A DNA stretch of 64,000 nucleotides from Watersipora subatra. Taxonomy: Eukaryota; Bryozoa; Gymnolaemata; Cheilostomatida; Watersiporidae. Made by a program: the position numbers and the translations under genes. Below are positions 59,884 through 64,000 of the stretch, in pieces. Each line of letters opens with the position of its first letter. Positions within the stretch are counted from its first letter, which is position 1. The notes beneath the pieces were generated by a model that searched no databases, was not told the DNA's origin, and worked only from the letters and a program-made list of their open reading frames with translations. The stretch spans positions 56,437,526-56,501,525 of the forward strand of contig NC_088717.1 of the NCBI RefSeq assembly GCF_963576615.1, written 5' to 3'.

Positions 59884-60055
59884 AGCCAGTAAGACAGTAG
59901 CATAATGGTTACCGCACCTGTCTGTAGAACTGGAGGTTCCGAGTTCAAATCAAGTGTGCAGCAGATTTTTTATTACTAAAATTTTATTGCTACAGCTGGA
60001 TACACGGACAGATAGAAAAACAAAAGACAAACAAACATTAGGATTTATATATTAG
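59884..60055 (+). repeat. tRNA-derived SINE
   Basis: The head GCCAGTAAGACAGTAGCATA ATGGTTACCGC with GGTTCCGAGTTCAAATC as B box is the best tRNA-like promoter in the window. It is followed by ATTTTTTATTACTAAAATTT and ACAAACAAACATTAGG, the same tail order as at 7110 and 44535. There is no intact acceptor stem, so it is a SINE, not a tRNA gene. Confidence 0.65.
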
Positions 60056-60059
60056 TTAG

Positions 60060-60965
60060 AATATTAGCTTATATTGCTAGCTTAAGTTACTAAAATTCAT
60101 TGGGTTAAGAAGCTTAGCCAATTACCATTTACCACTATTACCCACTACATTACCTGCCAATGTTTATCAGCTGTTTTAAATCTTGAGGGAATGTGTAGCA
60201 TAAGAAGTAAGAAATGTTTTTCAACAACTTGTTTTAGCTGCGCTTTGAGCTTTGAATATTTAAATTATGCATTGGTTACAGAGATAAAAAACTACCTTCA
60301 TTTAAAAGTTAGAATGCTCGGCGTTACGCGAGTGATAAACATTTTTTCATGCAAAATTTTATTTATTTTCTGTAAACTTATTTTCTGTATTTTTTTATAA
60401 ACTGACCATTCAGCTAGTCTTTACTATTTATATTTATTATTTATATTTATTTATTATTTATAATTTATGTCCAACCGTCTCTTCGAAGCCACGCTTTGAG
60501 CGTTACGAATACATTGCAGCAGGCAGCAATAAATCTCAGATATTCAACTTACCACCTGTACCATTGCACCAACTTGCTGCACGGAGGAATAATTGTACAG
60601 TTAGCTATTACACCTGATGATCTGTCACGGCGCGCGAGACTACCTATGACTAGTCTGGATAGAAAGCATAGGGCTTCTACAGAACGTGGTGTCACTCACC
60701 ACTGTTTTCTGTGTTTTTCCATAAAGTATGGCACTTAGGAAACTGCAGGCTGTCTGCTGTGGCAATCAGGAACCGTCAGGGTGAGCAATGCCACCACTAC
60801 CTGTTGTTCAATAACAAACGATAGCCAGACTTATTGTCATAGAGCTACATGTATTATAAATTAACTCACCTTCTGTAGCCTGTTTGTGTAATCGTACGCT
60901 TCACTGCTTCTAAGCACTATACATGTAGCTTGTGACAATTCATCACTACGCAGCACAAAGTACAG
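60060..60965. other. Upstream region of the plus-strand ependymin-related gene
   Basis: 60095-60180 resembles 28090-28180 (AAATTCATTGGG... TGCCAATGTTTATCAGCTG), a dispersed repeat body. The rest shows no gene. The promoter of the downstream gene should lie here, but no motif was firmly recognised. Confidence 0.4.
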
Positions 60966-62847
60966 ATGTCGTCTACTAGAAGTGTGACTCAAATCATAAT
61001 CTTTGCTATTATCCTGACTGCTTGTGGCTGCGGTGGTGCTAGCACGTGTATACCGGTGCAATGGGAGTGCCAGCTGCTAGGAATGGTGATGGTGAATGGT
61101 CCAAATGAGTCATACACGGGCAGCGTCATAGGTCAGATGGCTGAAGACTACACAAGCAATGGACAAGCTCTCTTACAGAAAGTCTATGTCAATGGAAAAT
61201 TATACTCGGGTAGTTTGGTCGTCAGGTCTCTGGTAAGTCTACGGTTGCTATGCATTCAGTCCTATCAACATCTGCTAGCAAATGTATTGGAAACATCGTT
61301 GGGACGACTATTGTTTGTTTGCTTCTTACTAGCAGATAGTAGACAGATACCTACATTATATGTAGAGCTTACACAAGATTTACATGTTTGAGGTGGGAGC
61401 CAGGGTAGCCAGACATAATCGTGAATCACTCAACATAAAATCATCTAACTAGCTAAAGATTATATCCTGCACTTGATATATAGCTAGTGCTTAGCCTGTG
61501 TTCTAATGCAGCTATAGGTTAGACTGTGCTCTAACAGAAGAACCCTTGCTACACCCCCTCTCTACCAAAGTGAGAAGATGCTTATCTTGGTGTAAGAGAA
61601 AGCTAACTGACTGGTAGTTTTGATGCAGCCATGAAGTTTGATTAATGGCTCGATGCGTGTAGCTTTCTTTTAAAACTACCACCTATTTCCTCTCTAAAAC
61701 AGGCAATGACCCAAACAATTTGAAACTTTGCTAATAACTATTTCTATATAACAGAAAGGAACCTATCTAGCAGACACTATCAACAAGAAATGCACTAGAT
61801 TCCCTCCTACCAAGTTTGAACGCTATTGCACCAATTCCTGTAAGTTCCTTTGCATGCCAACAAGTAATAGTATTTTAAAACTACTAAGCTGCATTATGTT
61901 TTACATTCACCGTTGGTTTGCTCCTGTTTCGCTCAAGGAGTTTTCTGAGAAATCTTTGATAATCATAGAAACATACTGAGTCTTTGAATTAGTGAGCTCA
62001 TATACTGCATTTTAGCTTAATTTTACTTTTTGAGGAATTTTTATGCTAACTATCTTGTTTAAGTGAAGAGCTCTTACTCTCGCACTTTCATACATATATG
62101 TCAAATGATCTTCTCCAAAGAGTGTTGTTTTAACCACAGCCACTCTCACCTACTTCTCCTCTTGGACACTCGGCTCACAGCTAACTGACACTTATTCTGT
62201 CAAAGGATATTTTCCTCACCGCTACCTCACCATGTTCAGAGAAACCTTCACACCCTGCACACAAAACACACAGACATCGACAAGCGGAGGTCAGCTCTTT
62301 ATTTGTTTTATAAATTATTTGCCGTGAGTGCAGTGTTTGTCTTTTTATTGTTTTACATAGCTATCTTTTTACAAAGTTCCTATAGAAATTACTATAGCAA
62401 CAGAATCACAAAATTCTACATACGGAAAAACAGTAAACAGTTTCACAAACTAGATCTCAAATGTTGCTCATATAAATTTGTATGGTCAACTGAACAGCAT
62501 CAAAGCAATCTTGTATTTATGCTTGACTTTTTGTGACGATGTGAAAACTGATGAAAAAATGTTTCTCTTCCCTCCTATTTGTTTATTTCACTCTTATGGC
62601 ACTAAACTAAATTTTATGATATTAGGAGTTGTCTTATCACATCTATAGCAAGGAATCGTTACCACATTCAAGTAACATCAATTTTTCAGTTGACGAACTG
62701 ATGACTCTTCAATATGCCAATCTAACTAAAGAGATCAAAGACAGAAGTATCTTTGATGTACCAGATTATTGTACCGCTGCGAAAAGAAGAACACAATTCA
62801 GTCCAGAGTTTTACAGATTGATGACCGTCTTTCCGGTTGGAGTGTAA
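60966..62847 (+). CDS. Ependymin-related secreted protein, four exons, complete
   Basis: Exons: 60966-61232, 61755-61839, 62140-62289, 62690-62847; 660 bp, 219 aa. A signal peptide (about residues 1-25, core QIIIFAIILTACGCGG) precedes CIPVQWE (Cys28, Trp33), the family's opening motif. A possible N-glycosylation site lies at Asn47 (NES). Later come GTYLADTINKKCTRFPPTKF, SWTLGSQLTDTYSV, YLTMFRETFTPC and FDVPDYCTAAKR. The product is expected to be secreted. Phases and the 85- and 158-bp exons match the minus-strand copy, and both have cysteines at the opening motif, in exon 2 and in exon 4. The C-terminal residues after the last cysteine differ greatly between the two. AATAAA lies about 390 bp after the stop. 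Confidence 0.9.
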
Positions 62848-64000
62848 TCAACTACATAACTTGGTCTGTAACATTTATATATAACAGTCCTTCATGAATA
62901 TTATGTTATCTATTCTAACAATGTCTCTTAGCAATCAGCAATGTGTATGATACTCAGTATTTTCTGTTTCCTGTTTCAAAGGCCAGTGTTTAAAAGGTTA
63001 GTATAAGATATGGCACTGTCAATTAAACAAAGACCCATAGATCAATAGCACGAGTTCTCATGAAAGGCATTGGTTATTTGTAACTGACTACAAGTAATGC
63101 ATGTTTGTTATAGAGTGCCCAGCATTTCTTTGTTTGGAGACTTCAAATGCATAACTTGATTTTTTTGGTGTCTGCATCTGCAGCTGCAACTTACTATTGT
63201 AGTATTTAAACTAACAGATAAAATACTATGCCTTTGCTAAATAAAATATATTTTACAATGATTTTATTCATTTTATGTTTAAACTTTATAAATAAAACTT
63301 CTAGTTACCATAATAAACCAAGTATATGTGTAATGATCCGGGTTTAGTCTAAAATTTCAACATGTCTGAGTATGGGAAAAATTCCAATTTGCCAAATCAA
63401 CTTCTGCGTAAGGAGAAATCAAATTATGTCATAAATCATAATGGTAGGTTTGGGGTATGTTAGCAATTAATATAATACAGGGCAAGAATGTGCAAAAATT
63501 GAAACATTTGCTTGTATAGTATATTTTCCAGGCTATAAAATGCAACATATTATAAAGCGCAGTATTACATAATATATCAATTTCTGTCATAGTCCATATC
63601 TAAGGTGCATCAGATTAGAAGGTGCAACAAGTGAACAATAGGTGTGTAGGATGAGTCTGAGATTGTTCAGTTGACAATAACTCTCAAGGATGTTCAGTTG
63701 TGGGCTAATAAAAACAATACAAAGTCACTGCTTTGTTGGAAGGCAAAAATCAAACACAGGCAGCACTCACTTTTTTCTGCTTTCAACACAATAATACAAA
63801 ACCATTGTGCAGTTGTCCCACATGCCCACAAAAATCAGTAAAGTCACTTTCTCTTTTTAATTTTCCTTTTAAATTTTCCTTTTCTTTTTTAATTTTTAAT
63901 TTTAATTCTTTTAATAATTCCTCACTCACATATCTTTCAAACTTTATTGTTAGTGTCTGAGTTAAACCAGCTATTGCCATGTGAAGTAGGGCCAATGACA
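62848..64000. other. 3' flank of the plus-strand ependymin-related gene, no further gene seen
   Basis: It includes the 3' untranslated region up to the polyadenylation signals near 63240 and 63293. Beyond that it is AT-rich sequence with a TTTTCCTTTT low-complexity run near 63845-63910. No coding region was recognised. Confidence 0.4.
63240..63245 (+). promoter_or_regulatory. Candidate polyadenylation signal AATAAA
   Basis: First consensus AATAAA noticed downstream of the plus-strand ependymin-related gene; a second lies near 63293. Confidence 0.4.

Noticed and set aside
59884..59960. tRNA gene
   Set aside because: A and B boxes are present, but there is no intact acceptor stem or anticodon arm, and the same head recurs with a shared non-tRNA tail: a SINE.

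Overview
The window is animal genomic DNA: AT-rich, intron-rich, with GT-AG introns, tRNA-derived SINEs, cut-and-paste transposon remnants and a very heavy load of minisatellites. The genes point to a bilaterian invertebrate, most likely a lophotrochozoan (mollusc, annelid, brachiopod or bryozoan); the species cannot be named from the sequence. Four protein-coding genes can be assembled exon by exon with consistent splice phases. Most of the longer open reading frames are not genes but readings of tandem repeats. LAYOUT: 1-3548 holds a TTAA-flanked MITE and a 23-bp minisatellite. 3549-18144 (+) is a complete seven-exon WDR55 gene (339 aa). Its intron 3 begins with a GC donor and holds a stack of nested transposons; introns 4 and 5 hold a 20-bp array, a 69-bp array and a second transposon copy. 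18145-22096 is intergenic, with a foldback element and degenerate tandem repeats. 22097-46248 (+) is a large Jagged/Serrate-like gene with its first exon unidentified: an MNNL-like N-terminus, about 15 EGF units, a VWC-like cysteine-rich region, the Jagged-type juxtamembrane region, one transmembrane helix and three alternative cytoplasmic tails. No DSL domain is visible. 46249-49639 holds a hAT element with a perfect 8-bp target duplication and a 13-bp minisatellite. 49640-54842 (-) and 60966-62847 (+) are two divergent four-exon ependymin-related genes (221 and 219 aa) with matching intron phases, separated by 26-bp and 42-bp minisatellites and a SINE. 62848-64000 shows no gene. HOW THE GENES RELATE: WDR55 is a housekeeping ribosome-biogenesis factor; the Jagged-like product would be a cell-surface membrane protein; the ependymin-related pair are secreted proteins made by duplication. 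There is no sign that the three types act in one pathway. MOST INTERESTING: (1) a Jagged-like receptor ligand with no DSL domain; (2) three phase-compatible alternative cytoplasmic tails, two followed by AATAAA signals; (3) tandem duplications that copy an exon edge with its splice site at five separate junctions in three genes, where in every case only one copy keeps the reading frame open; (4) TA-flanked transposons nested inside one another, one of which carries a small gene-like cassette.
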